53,220 bases of DNA from an uncultured Bacteroidales bacterium (lineage in GTDB: Bacteria; Bacteroidota; Bacteroidia; Bacteroidales; UBA932). The stretch lies in the NCBI GenBank assembly GCA_900319485.1, contig ONOQ01000008.1, positions 1 to 53,220 of the forward strand, written 5' to 3'. The notes below the pieces were generated by a model, which saw only the letters and a list, made by a program, of their open reading frames with translations, had not been told where the DNA came from and did not search any database. Numbering within the stretch: position 1 is the stretch's first letter; each line of letters begins with the position of its first letter. The position numbers and the translations under genes were made by a program. Shown in pieces: positions 27,403-37,203 of this stretch.

Positions 27403-29061
27403 ATGAAAACAAGATTTTTTGCAGCAATGCTTGCCACCGCGGCCGTCCTCACGGTTTCCTGCGTAAAGGACCTTGAGGTAAACGAGAACGAGTATCACTC
27501 CAAGGAGTATATGTTTGCCGATTTCGGCAAGGTCAAGGACATTATGACCAACGCCTACGGCTATCTCAAGGCCGGTTTTGACGCAGTCGGCGGCACAATG
27601 ACCGAATGCGCCACCGACGATGCCGTATATGCCAATACGCCAAATACCATCAAGGGCTTCTATGACGGCAGTTGGTCCTCCAGCAACACGATGGACGACG
27701 TCTGGAGCACTATGTACGAAGCCATCAGGGCCTGCAACTACCTCCTTGAGAACTGCCCCGAGGACTTTGAGGTGGCAAAATACCTTGAAGAGTACGGCCG
27801 GAACCTTGAGCAACTGAAGAATTACCCCTGGGAAGCCAAAACCCTGAGGGCCTTCTTCCACTTCGAACTCCTTAAGCGCTACGGCAGCATAGTCATAGCC
27901 GACCGCACCTTCACAACGGAGGAGGTGGGCTCCCTCCGGCAGTCCGACTACGCCACAACGGCGTCCTGGATAGCCGAAGAACTTGAAGAGGCCGCGCAGT
28001 ACCTCCCCGAGACCTATTCCGGCACATATTATTCGGAACTCGGCCGCGTCACCAAAGGCTTTGCGCTTGCTCTACGCTCCCGTGTGCTCCTTTACGCGGC
28101 AAGTCCCCTGAACAATCCCGACGGGGAGTCGGCCCCTTATGTAGCCGCGGCAAAGGCCGCAAAGAAGATGCTGGACGCAAACTCCACCGGGACTTTCGGC
28201 CTTACGGACGAATCCTTCTCAGGAGAATCCAAGGGCATAATCTTCGGAATCCGCCTTGGCGCCGACAACGCCTTTGAAAGGGCCAACTTCCCCGCAGGTT
28301 ACGAAGGCGGCCATTCCGGCGTCTGTCCCAGCCTCAACCTCGCGGAGGCATTCGACAAGGCCGACGGAACGCCCTTCAACCCCGCGGCTGATGCCGATGC
28401 CCTCCTTGACGGCTCCCTGAGGGATCCCCGCTTTGCAAAGACCCTCCTCTTCAACGGCGCCGTCTTCAAGGACCAGGAGGTGGAGACCTTCTACGGAGGC
28501 CGCAACGGACTTCCGCTTGCCGAAGCCTCCCCCACCTCATTCTACCTCCGCAAATTCCTCAACGAGGCAACTGTACTGTCGGCCGGAAACACCTCCAGTT
28601 ACCAGCATATGTGGCCCGTGATGAGACTCTCGGAAGTATATCTCAACTATGCTGAAGCCCTGTTCGAAGCCACCGGCAACCCCTCTTTCAAGGGAACACT
28701 TGACGGCACGTCATTTACGATGTCCCCCGTGGAGGCGGTGAACAAGGTCCGCAGCACCTGTTCCGTTCCCGGATTCCCCGCAGGGATTGACGCAGCCACG
28801 TTCCGCACAAGGCTCCGCAATGAGCGCCGCGTGGAACTCGCCTTCGAAGGCCACCGTTTCTGGGACATCAGAAGGTGGAAGGAGGGAGATGTCACAAAAG
28901 ACGTCTTCGGCCTGGAAATTGTGCGGAATGAGGATGAAAGCCTCACCGTGACAAAAACTGCGGTCCAGAGCCGCATCTGGGACGACAAGATGTACTTCTA
29001 TCCCATCCCGGAAGTGGAGAGGCACAAGAATGTTAACCTAAACCAGAACTACGGATGGTAG
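27403..29061 (+). CDS. Second SusD-like lipoprotein
   Basis: Starting at 27403 gives MKTRFF and a lipoprotein signal ending LTVSC (Cys20); an in-frame GTG at 27394 is less likely. Helical repeats include YEAIRACNYLLENC, and the C-terminal SusD signature includes MRLSEVYLNYAEALFEA and RRVELAFEGHRFWDIRRWK. The 552 aa length is typical. It pairs with the short SusC immediately upstream. The first and second SusD proteins are clearly diverged, so this is not a recent duplication. Its last bases overlap the start of the hybrid regulator gene (ATG 29055 inside the end of this frame). Confidence 0.93.
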   Translation: MKTRFFAAMLATAAVLTVSCVKDLEVNENEYHSKEYMFADFGKVKDIMTNAYGYLKAGFDAVGGTMTECATDDAVYANTPNTIKGFYDGSWSSSNTMDDVWSTMYEAIRACNYLLENCPEDFEVAKYLEEYGRNLEQLKNYPWEAKTLRAFFHFELLKRYGSIVIADRTFTTEEVGSLRQSDYATTASWIAEELEEAAQYLPETYSGTYYSELGRVTKGFALALRSRVLLYAASPLNNPDGESAPYVAAAKAAKKMLDANSTGTFGLTDESFSGESKGIIFGIRLGADNAFERANFPAGYEGGHSGVCPSLNLAEAFDKADGTPFNPAADADALLDGSLRDPRFAKTLLFNGAVFKDQEVETFYGGRNGLPLAEASPTSFYLRKFLNEATVLSAGNTSSYQHMWPVMRLSEVYLNYAEALFEATGNPSFKGTLDGTSFTMSPVEAVNKVRSTCSVPGFPAGIDAATFRTRLRNERRVELAFEGHRFWDIRRWKEGDVTKDVFGLEIVRNEDESLTVTKTAVQSRIWDDKMYFYPIPEVERHKNVNLNQNYGW

Positions 29062-32000
29062 GACTTCTCTCACTGGCATTCTCTGCCATTTTGTCTGCCG
29101 GACTCCTGTTCCAGCCCTTCAAGCCGGAACAGATTCCAACCGACGAAATATCTTCGCTTTATCAGGATTCCGACGGATATATCTGGATAGTTTCCTACTC
29201 CGGACTTGCCCGTTTTGACGGTTACAGGACAGTGCTTTACACCCTTGGTCCCGACAACGAAGAAGCGCAGACCTCCCAGATGCACAGCATCATCGAAGCC
29301 GGTGAGAATCTCCTCTACATTGCAACGGAAAACGGACTCCTGTGCCTTGACAAGAAGACGCAGAAGTTTGACGTAGTGCAGGATCCGCTGATCTACGGGA
29401 TGAATATATCGGCAATGACCGTAGACGGAAAGGGCCGCCTGTGGGTGGGCGGGGACAAAGGCCTTTTTGTCCGTAACGCCGACGGCAGTTTTTCTTCATC
29501 CGTATTCTCCCCCACAACCGGTGACAGGCCCATCACCGACGTCGTAAACATAATCGTAGACCGTAACGGAGACCTCTGGTTCACTTCCTGGAGCCGGGGG
29601 CTGTTCCGTTTTGATATGGAGAACTCCAGGCTGTACTCCTACACCGAGGGAGACTTCAGTTCATCCTATGTCCTCCATCAGGACAGCGGCGGCGGAATGT
29701 GGATAGGGACCTGGGGCCGCGGCCTTCTTTTCATGAAGGATACGGACGCCCCCAACAGCCCTTCCAGTTATGTCCGCTACGCCCATTCCGACAGGAATCC
29801 CGGATCAATCCTTGACGATATAATCTACAACATAACGGAAGACGGAAGCGGCAACGTGTGGATAGGAAGCAGGAGCGGCCTCAGTATACTTGAAAGGACG
29901 GAAGACGGCTTTTCCGGGAAGTTCATAAACAAATACCCCGGGGAAGGCGAAGGCAACATCCCCTACAACGAGGTTAACTCCATCCTTCGCACAAGGGACA
30001 ACTCCATGTGGGTGGGAATGCTTGGAGGCGGCATCTGCAAGGTTGTTTCATCGCCGGAGAAGGACGTCCGCTATCCTATGGACAAGGTCTATTCCTCCTA
30101 CAAGACATCCTCCATCAAGAGCATCCATCCGCTTGACGGGGAGCACCTCTGGCTGGGCATCACCGGGCACGGACTCATCCGCTATGACACTGATGGCGGC
30201 GGTTTCGTCCACTACTCCACCCTGCCGGAATTTGACGGGCTTATGTACACCAGCATAGTGGAGTGCATAACCACAAGGAGCACAACGGGGCAGATATGCT
30301 TTGGCACATACAATACCGGAATCTGGCTCTACAGCCCGGAAACCCGTACCGTAAGCGCCCTGAATTCCGCAAACTGCAGCGCCCTCACCCAGGACTGCAT
30401 CCTTTCCCTGATGGAGGATTCTTCCGGAAACCTGTGGCTTGGCACCCGCCACGGCATCTTCATCCTCACTCCCGAAGACAAGGTGGTCCCGCTTCCCGAA
30501 TTCATCTCGAAGCCCAGGCTTGACAACCACTACAAGGCCATGGAAATGAGCGAGGACCCGTCCGGAAACATCTGGGTTGCAACCGGCTATGACGGAATCC
30601 TGAAGATAGACCCCGAGGCCGGGGAAATATCCTCCTTCCTCTTTGGCGAGGCTCCTGAAATACGCAGTTTCAACTGCATCCTGGCCGATTCAAGAGGAAA
30701 TGTATGGGCCGGATCCGTCCTTTCAGGCCTTTACAGTTTTGACAGCCGGAGGAAGGCGTTCACTGAGGAGAAAAGCCTTACCTTCCTTGACGGGAAGGGT
30801 ATTCTCAACCTTACCGAAGACCCCCACGGCAACATCTGGGTGAGCACCAACAATTCCGTCCTGTCCTTTGTTCCGGGAGACGGAGGGGAAAGAAAGATAA
30901 TCCGCTACACGGAGGCAGAGGGGCCGGACGGACCCGTGTTTTTCAACCGCTGCGCTTCCTTCTATATGGAAGATACGGACGAGATGGCTTTCGGAACCAC
31001 CAGGGGCCTGCTTCTTTACCCCTGCACCGCCGACACCCAGGACAGCGGAGCCTACGATACCCGCATCACGGGAATCGGGCACGGAGAAAACATCTACAAG
31101 GACATTGTGATAAGTTTCTCCATCTTTGACTTCCAGTCCCCGCAGGACGACATCTACTATTACCGCCTTACCCGCCGGGGAAAGACTCCCGGGACCTGGA
31201 GCACCGTGGGCGGCGGGGACAACCGCGCCGTATTCACCTCCCTGCGTCCCGGAAACTATGTATTCGAGGTGTACGGAATGAGGTCCGGCCAGACCGCCGA
31301 ATCCGAGATATGCCGCCAGGACATCAAGATTCCCGGCAATCCCTGGCTTTCCTGGTGGGCAATCACCATCTACGTGCTCCTGGCGGCGGGAATCGTCACC
31401 TGGCTCATCCTGTCGGCATCGGCCAGGATGAAGATGAAAAGGCAGTTGGAACTGGAGAACCTCAACCAGCAGAAGGCCGATGAAATCAACCAGGCGCGCC
31501 TGCAGTTCTTCACCAACGTCTCCCACGAGTTCCTGACGCCCCTCAGCATCATCCTGGCATCGGCCGAAAGCCTGGAGCCAAGGACGGAGAAGGAGAAGAA
31601 TATCACGGCCATAATGTCCACCAACGCCCTCAGGCTCACAAGGATGGTCCAGCAGGTGCTGGATTTCCGTAAAGTGGAGTCGGACAATATGGAGATTAAG
31701 GTAAGCGAGAACGACGTTGCGCAGTTTATCGGCCACGAGGTAGAGGCCTTCATCCCTCTTGTGAGAAAGCGCGGGCTCCAGGTCTCATATTCCAGCGACC
31801 CCCAGAGCATACGCGGGTGGTTCGACCCCGACAAACTGGACAAGATAATCTACAACCTCCTCTCCAATGCCGTCAAATACACCCCCGCCGGCGGCACGGT
31901 GCGCCTTGACGTGAACCTGAGGGAGGCCGATCAACTGGAAATCAGTTGCGCCAACAGTGGCCCCCTTATGAGCAGCCGCACCATCTCCAAACTCTTCAGG

Positions 32001-33017
32001 CGTTTCTATGAAGGCGATTACCGCCGGTTCAACACCATCGGCAACGGAATCGGCCTGTCACTGGTAAAATCCCTTGTAACTATGCACAAGGGCACAATTG
32101 ACGTGGTGAGTAACGACAAAGTGGGCAACTGCTTCACAGTCCGCCTCCCTATCGGCCGGGATTCATACAGCGACAATGAAATTGACAAGGACACGTCCGG
32201 CGATGGCAGTATGCCGTTTGCCCTGAGCCTTGGGGAAAATGTTGTGAAAACCGGCTACACGGTGCTTTGCATAGACGACAACGAGGAACTGTGCGAACTT
32301 TTCTCCGTGATTCTCTCCAAGAGTTTCAACGTTCTCACTTCCACCAGCGCCGAGGATGCCCTGGAACTGATGAAAGACCACCCGGTGGACGCAATAGTGT
32401 GCGACGTGGCGATGCCGGGGATGGACGGGCTGCAGTTCTGCTCCCTTGTAAAGGAAACCGTGGAATACAGCCACATCCCGGTTATCCTCCTTACGGCAAG
32501 GACAGAGCCCGCCGTGGGCGTGGAAGGCTACCGTTGCGGCGCGGACGGTTACCTCACCAAGCCCTGCAACTACTCCGTATTAACCGCAATGATACTTAAT
32601 CTTATGGGAAAACAGGAAAAGAAGGGAGAAGCCTTCCGGAAGCAACTTGTCTTTGAGGTTGCGGACATAGACTATACCTCCGTGGACAAGAAATTCCTCC
32701 AGAAGGCCATAGACGTGGTGAACGACCACATTGCCGATTCTGAATTCTCTCAGACGGACTTCGTGAGGGAGATGACCGTGTCCCGCACGGTCCTTACTGA
32801 AAAACTGAAGAACCTCACGGGATTCACCCCGTCGGCCTTCATCCTCAACGCCCGCCTTACGCTGGCATACAAACTCCTGAGCGAGGAAAAGGGCAATATC
32901 AGGGTGTCCGACATAGCCTATTCCGTGGGCTTCAGCGATGCAAAGTACTTCAGCAAGTGTTTCAAGAAAAAATACAACAAAACGCCAAAAGCCGTGATGG
33001 AGGAGCATATGGTATGA
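29055..33017 (+). CDS. Hybrid two-component system sensor/regulator (HTCS)
   Basis: A one-protein signalling system spanning the inner membrane that activates glycan-use genes. After a signal sequence come about 13-14 beta-propeller repeats of Reg_prop type (DGYIWIVS, GNVWIGS, GNLWLGT and others), a Y_Y_Y domain (about 680-755) and a membrane segment near 766-785. The histidine-kinase part has VSHEFLTPL with phospho-acceptor His823, the N-box LLSNAVKYT, and NGIGLSLV. The usual DxGxG motif is replaced by NSGPLM. A receiver domain has Asp1117 in CDVAMPG, and an AraC-type helix-turn-helix forms the last 100 residues. At 1320 aa it is normal. Both ends overlap neighbours, so it is co-translated with SusD and GH3. 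Confidence 0.95.
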   Translation: MVGLLSLAFSAILSAGLLFQPFKPEQIPTDEISSLYQDSDGYIWIVSYSGLARFDGYRTVLYTLGPDNEEAQTSQMHSIIEAGENLLYIATENGLLCLDKKTQKFDVVQDPLIYGMNISAMTVDGKGRLWVGGDKGLFVRNADGSFSSSVFSPTTGDRPITDVVNIIVDRNGDLWFTSWSRGLFRFDMENSRLYSYTEGDFSSSYVLHQDSGGGMWIGTWGRGLLFMKDTDAPNSPSSYVRYAHSDRNPGSILDDIIYNITEDGSGNVWIGSRSGLSILERTEDGFSGKFINKYPGEGEGNIPYNEVNSILRTRDNSMWVGMLGGGICKVVSSPEKDVRYPMDKVYSSYKTSSIKSIHPLDGEHLWLGITGHGLIRYDTDGGGFVHYSTLPEFDGLMYTSIVECITTRSTTGQICFGTYNTGIWLYSPETRTVSALNSANCSALTQDCILSLMEDSSGNLWLGTRHGIFILTPEDKVVPLPEFISKPRLDNHYKAMEMSEDPSGNIWVATGYDGILKIDPEAGEISSFLFGEAPEIRSFNCILADSRGNVWAGSVLSGLYSFDSRRKAFTEEKSLTFLDGKGILNLTEDPHGNIWVSTNNSVLSFVPGDGGERKIIRYTEAEGPDGPVFFNRCASFYMEDTDEMAFGTTRGLLLYPCTADTQDSGAYDTRITGIGHGENIYKDIVISFSIFDFQSPQDDIYYYRLTRRGKTPGTWSTVGGGDNRAVFTSLRPGNYVFEVYGMRSGQTAESEICRQDIKIPGNPWLSWWAITIYVLLAAGIVTWLILSASARMKMKRQLELENLNQQKADEINQARLQFFTNVSHEFLTPLSIILASAESLEPRTEKEKNITAIMSTNALRLTRMVQQVLDFRKVESDNMEIKVSENDVAQFIGHEVEAFIPLVRKRGLQVSYSSDPQSIRGWFDPDKLDKIIYNLLSNAVKYTPAGGTVRLDVNLREADQLEISCANSGPLMSSRTISKLFRRFYEGDYRRFNTIGNGIGLSLVKSLVTMHKGTIDVVSNDKVGNCFTVRLPIGRDSYSDNEIDKDTSGDGSMPFALSLGENVVKTGYTVLCIDDNEELCELFSVILSKSFNVLTSTSAEDALELMKDHPVDAIVCDVAMPGMDGLQFCSLVKETVEYSHIPVILLTARTEPAVGVEGYRCGADGYLTKPCNYSVLTAMILNLMGKQEKKGEAFRKQLVFEVADIDYTSVDKKFLQKAIDVVNDHIADSEFSQTDFVREMTVSRTVLTEKLKNLTGFTPSAFILNARLTLAYKLLSEEKGNIRVSDIAYSVGFSDAKYFSKCFKKKYNKTPKAVMEEHMV

Positions 33018-35308
33018 TGAAAAAGGTACTGTTTTTTACGGCATCTCTGGTAATGATGCTGTCCTGCGGGAAGATTCAGACCATTCAGAAGGAACAGTAT
33101 ACCCTTGTAAGGCAGCCGGGCGGGCCCGAACTAGGTTACAGCCCCGCTTCCGGAGTCACTCTCCTTAAGGAAGGACGCCACCTTTTCAAGGACCTCAACC
33201 GTAACGGGGAACTGGACCCCTATGAGGACTGGCGCCTCGATTACGGGAAAAGGGCCCTGGACCTTGCCCGGAAACTGAGCAAGGAGCAGATTGCTGGCCT
33301 TATGCTCTACAGCGAGCACCAGGCCGTGCCCACGGACCCGGAAGGCTACTGGTCATCCCTCTATAACGGCACCACGCTTGCAAAGAGCGGCCTCCCCCAC
33401 TCCGCCATCAATGACAACCAGAAGGCGTTCCTCAGGAACGACAACCTCCGCGCAGTCCTTGTGGTGCGGCTGGAGAGCCCAAGGATAGGAGCCGAATGGA
33501 ACAACAACCTCCAGGCATTCTGCGAGGGCATAGACTTCGGCATTCCCGTGAACATCAGTTCCGACCCCCGCAACGAAGCCGAGGCCAAGGCCGAATTCAA
33601 CGCGGGTTCCGGAGGCCAGATATCCCTGTGGCCCTGCCAACTTGGCCTTGCCGCCACCTTCGACCCTTCCCTTGTGGAGGAATTCGGGCGCATCGCATCA
33701 AAGGAATACCGCGCCCTTGGCATTGCCACGGCCCTGTCTCCCCAGGCCGATCTTGGCACCGAGCCCCGCTGGTTCCGCACCTACGGCACGTTCGGGGAAA
33801 GCCCCGTCCTGGCGGCCGATATGGTCCGCGCCTACATTGACGGCTTCCAGACAACCGGCCGGAAAGGCTGGGGCAGTGAAAGCGTGAACGCTATGGTGAA
33901 GCACTGGCCGGGCGGCGGAAGCGGAGAGGGCGGCCGTGACGCCCACTATTCCTTCGGCAAGTACTCCGTTTACCCCGGAAACGGCTTTGAAACGCTTCTG
34001 AAGCCCTTCCTCGACGGCGCTTTCAAACTTCGCCGCGGTACTGAGGCGGCATCGGCCGTAATGCCATATTACACCGTTTCCTATGGCCAGGATCCTTCCG
34101 GCAACAACGTTGGCAACGGCTACAGCGCGTGGATAGTGGACACTCTCCTCCGCCACAAATACGGCTACGACGGCGTTGTCTGCACGGACTGGGCGGTCAC
34201 ACACAACCACGAGAAAGTGGAATGGGCCCTTGGCAAGTGCTGGGGCTATGAGACTGCATCGGAGGCGGAGCGCCACTTTGCCATCCTGAAGGCCGATGTG
34301 GACCAGTTTGGCGGAAACAACAAGATGGGCCCCGTGCTTGACGCCTATAAGTTATGGGCCGATGCATACGGAGAAGAATCGGCCCGCGAACGCTTTGAAA
34401 AATCGGCCGTAAGGCTCCTTATGAATATGTTCAGGACCGGCCTCTTCGAGAACCCGTATGTGGATCCGGACCTTACGGAGCAGGTTGTGGGCTGCAGCGA
34501 GTTTATGGAAAAGGGCTTCAACGCCCAGGTAAGGAGCGTGGTTATGCTGAAAAACCACGCCGGCATCCTTCCCGCCGCGCCACGCAGCAAGGTGTATGTC
34601 CCCAAGACGCACATAGCCCCGTCAAAGGGTTTCTTCGGGCCTATGACAGATGACGACAAATGGGAGTACCGCGTGGACACCGCCCTTGTCGCAAAGTACT
34701 ATGACGTGGTTGAGGACCCCCAGGAGGCCGATTTCGCACTTGTGTATATGAACGAACCCGACGGTCCTCAGGGCTACGAGGTCTCTGACCGAGAATCCGG
34801 CGGCAATGGCTACATCCCCATCAGCCTCCAGTATGAGGATTACACCGCCGAAGACGCCCGGGAAGTGAGCATAGCCGGCGGCGATCCCCTGGAGAGTTTC
34901 ACAAACCGCAGTTACAGGGGAAAGACCGTGAGCGTCTATGACAAGGACGACCTTGAGGCCCTTCGCTCCACCCGCAGCCTTATGGGCGACAAGCCCGTGG
35001 TGGTAGCCGTAACGGCAATGAGGCCGATGGTCTTTTCAGAGATAGACCCCCTTGCCGATGCCGTCCTGATAGGTTTCTCCATCCAGGACCAGGCGTATCT
35101 TGAGATTATATCCGGGGCGGCGGAGCCTTCGGGCCTTCTCCCCGTGCAGATGCCGGCCTCCATGAAGGAAGTGGAACTCCAGTGCGAGGACCTTCCCTGG
35201 GATATGACTCCCTACACGGACCTTGACGGCAATGTCTACGACTTTGCCTATGGCCTTGACTGGAAAGGCGTGATATCAGACTCCAGGACGCGTAAATACG
35301 CAAGATGA
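33014..35308 (+). CDS. GH3 family glycoside hydrolase
   Basis: Retaining exo-beta-glycosidase family (beta-glucosidase, beta-xylosidase and others). The start at 33014 overlaps the HTCS stop as ATGA and gives a lipoprotein signal ending MMLSC (Cys18). The barrel contains KHWPGGGSGEGGRDAHY, the substrate-binding KH motif region, and YDGVVCTDW, in which Asp392 is the expected nucleophile. The alpha/beta sandwich follows (about 500-700). An insertion around residues 255-330 and the DLNRNGELDPYEDW segment near the N-terminus are seen in Bacteroidota GH3 enzymes. At 764 aa it is typical. Its stop overlaps the next start (ATGA), giving a tightly coupled gene set. Confidence 0.93.
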   Translation: MMKKVLFFTASLVMMLSCGKIQTIQKEQYTLVRQPGGPELGYSPASGVTLLKEGRHLFKDLNRNGELDPYEDWRLDYGKRALDLARKLSKEQIAGLMLYSEHQAVPTDPEGYWSSLYNGTTLAKSGLPHSAINDNQKAFLRNDNLRAVLVVRLESPRIGAEWNNNLQAFCEGIDFGIPVNISSDPRNEAEAKAEFNAGSGGQISLWPCQLGLAATFDPSLVEEFGRIASKEYRALGIATALSPQADLGTEPRWFRTYGTFGESPVLAADMVRAYIDGFQTTGRKGWGSESVNAMVKHWPGGGSGEGGRDAHYSFGKYSVYPGNGFETLLKPFLDGAFKLRRGTEAASAVMPYYTVSYGQDPSGNNVGNGYSAWIVDTLLRHKYGYDGVVCTDWAVTHNHEKVEWALGKCWGYETASEAERHFAILKADVDQFGGNNKMGPVLDAYKLWADAYGEESARERFEKSAVRLLMNMFRTGLFENPYVDPDLTEQVVGCSEFMEKGFNAQVRSVVMLKNHAGILPAAPRSKVYVPKTHIAPSKGFFGPMTDDDKWEYRVDTALVAKYYDVVEDPQEADFALVYMNEPDGPQGYEVSDRESGGNGYIPISLQYEDYTAEDAREVSIAGGDPLESFTNRSYRGKTVSVYDKDDLEALRSTRSLMGDKPVVVAVTAMRPMVFSEIDPLADAVLIGFSIQDQAYLEIISGAAEPSGLLPVQMPASMKEVELQCEDLPWDMTPYTDLDGNVYDFAYGLDWKGVISDSRTRKYAR

Positions 35309-37203
35309 CTCTCCCCCTCCTTATACTGGCCCTTGCCGGAGGGATATGGTTCCAGGTGAGCAGCCTGAACGGAGCCATCACCGGGCTTGGGATAGAAGGA
35401 GACCCTATGCCGTGGATTCAGAGGACGGACGGCTCCCAGCACCCCTGGGTGGGCGGAAAATACAGTTGGGGGCTTGGGTATATGGACGTTGACGGGGCCG
35501 CTTTCCAGTGGGAATACGACGGGAAGGTGTACCACGCCGGAGCCGTTGAGATAAGCGTCCAAAGACGCCTTGACGGGGCCGATATGATAGAGAGTTATAC
35601 TTTCAGGAATACATCTTCCCACAGGGTACAACTTAAGAATATCGGCATTTATACCCCTTTCAATGACAGTTATCCGGATGCCGCAACATGTATGGCGGCC
35701 CGCTGTCACGCGCATATCTGGCCGGGCGGAAAGGCCGCTTACGTATGCGCCGTCCCGATGAGCGGGAAAGGCCCCGGGCTTGGGCTTATGGTGGAAAAAG
35801 GCAGCATCACGGACTATGAGATATGGGAGAGAGGCAACGACAAAGGCTGGTCAAACGACCGAGGCGTAATTGCCCTGTGCCCTCCGGATATGACTCTGAG
35901 GCCGGGAAGGTCCTTCACCCTTTCCTGGAGGGTTTTCTCCCACGGCATTGAAGATTTTGAGGAGCAGATTCTCTCCCGCGGAGGCACCGTAGTGTCATCA
36001 GACCGTTATGTCTATGAAACCGGAGAGCGCTGCAGGGTTGTTTTCAGGAAAAACGGCAGGAGCGTCACAAGAAGCCGTAAACTCCACCGCCCGGGCCAGT
36101 ACAGCATTTCCCGCCGGGGCGCCAGGGCCGATATCCTGGCTATCCCATCCCCGGAGAAACTGCTTGAGGCCAGGGCCTCATTCATCCTTTCAAACCAGAG
36201 GATGAATGACCGGGAAGACCCCCGCTACGGAGCGTTTATGGTCTATGACAATGAGACCGGCGCCATAGTTGCGGACGATATGGGCCGGAGCGACCTTGAC
36301 GAAGGCCGCGAACGCGTTGGGATGGGTATCTTCCTTGCCGCCTGGTACCGCCTGCATCCTTCGGAAGAACTTCTTCACGCGCTGGAGGATTATGCGCGGT
36401 TTATACGCACAAGACTCCAGCAGGAAGACTACACAACTACCTCCAGCGTATTCCACCCAGTCCCGGACAGGGGGTACAACTATCCCTGGATTGCCGACTT
36501 CTATTTCAGGATGTACGAGATAACCGGGGAGAGGCAGTACGCCCTTGACGGATACGGCACGCTGATGGCCCTTTTCAGGCGTTTTGGCTACGGTTTCTAC
36601 TGCATAGACTATCCGGTCACCCGGAGCCTGAAAGTTCTCTCAGAGGCCGGTTTTGAGCCTTTAAAGGCGCAACTTCTGGAATGCTGGAGGAAGACGGCCG
36701 ATATCTTCACCGAAAACGGCCTTGATTTCCCTTCCCATGAGGTTAACTACGAGCAGAGCATCGTAGCCCCTGCCGTGCAGTTCCTTTCGGAGATGTACCT
36801 TCAGGAAGGTGATGAACGCTATCTTGAAGCGGCCCGGGAAATGATGCCGGCCCTCGGGGCCTTCGCCTTCAGGCAGCCTTCCTACAGGCTCCACGGCATC
36901 CCCATCCGCCACTGGGACGGCTGGTGGTTTGGAAAGGACCAGACCTACGGGGACGTGTTCCCGCACTACTGGAGCGTAATATCGGCATCGGCATACCATT
37001 ATTACTCCCTTGCATCCGGGGAACCTTTTGAATATAAAGAGATCCTTATGGCAAACCTTTCCTCCTTCTGCCCTGACGGAAAGGCCACCTGCGCATACCT
37101 CTATCCCCGCCGGATTGACGGAAAACCGGGGAAATATGCCGACGCATACGCAAACGACCAGGACTGGGCCCTGGTCGCTTACCTTGATTTTATCGGTTCA
37201 TAG
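35305..37203 (+). CDS. Unassigned beta-sandwich plus six-hairpin-type protein of the glycan-use operon
   Basis: I do not recognise the family. A short hydrophobic leader (about residues 1-16) is followed by a beta-rich domain (about 20-240) and a helical region (about 290-632) with aromatic-rich hairpins: GYNYPWIADFYFRMY, FPSHEVNYEQSIVAP, RHWDGWWFG and FPHYWSVISASAY. This arrangement (beta-sandwich then alpha/alpha toroid) occurs in glycosidases and polysaccharide lyases. Candidate catalytic acids lie in HEVNYE and the HWDGWW loop. It is the last gene of the SusCD-HTCS-GH3 operon, translationally coupled to GH3, and overlaps convergent GH2 by 14 bases. Confidence 0.6.
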   Translation: MTLPLLILALAGGIWFQVSSLNGAITGLGIEGDPMPWIQRTDGSQHPWVGGKYSWGLGYMDVDGAAFQWEYDGKVYHAGAVEISVQRRLDGADMIESYTFRNTSSHRVQLKNIGIYTPFNDSYPDAATCMAARCHAHIWPGGKAAYVCAVPMSGKGPGLGLMVEKGSITDYEIWERGNDKGWSNDRGVIALCPPDMTLRPGRSFTLSWRVFSHGIEDFEEQILSRGGTVVSSDRYVYETGERCRVVFRKNGRSVTRSRKLHRPGQYSISRRGARADILAIPSPEKLLEARASFILSNQRMNDREDPRYGAFMVYDNETGAIVADDMGRSDLDEGRERVGMGIFLAAWYRLHPSEELLHALEDYARFIRTRLQQEDYTTTSSVFHPVPDRGYNYPWIADFYFRMYEITGERQYALDGYGTLMALFRRFGYGFYCIDYPVTRSLKVLSEAGFEPLKAQLLECWRKTADIFTENGLDFPSHEVNYEQSIVAPAVQFLSEMYLQEGDERYLEAAREMMPALGAFAFRQPSYRLHGIPIRHWDGWWFGKDQTYGDVFPHYWSVISASAYHYYSLASGEPFEYKEILMANLSSFCPDGKATCAYLYPRRIDGKPGKYADAYANDQDWALVAYLDFIGS

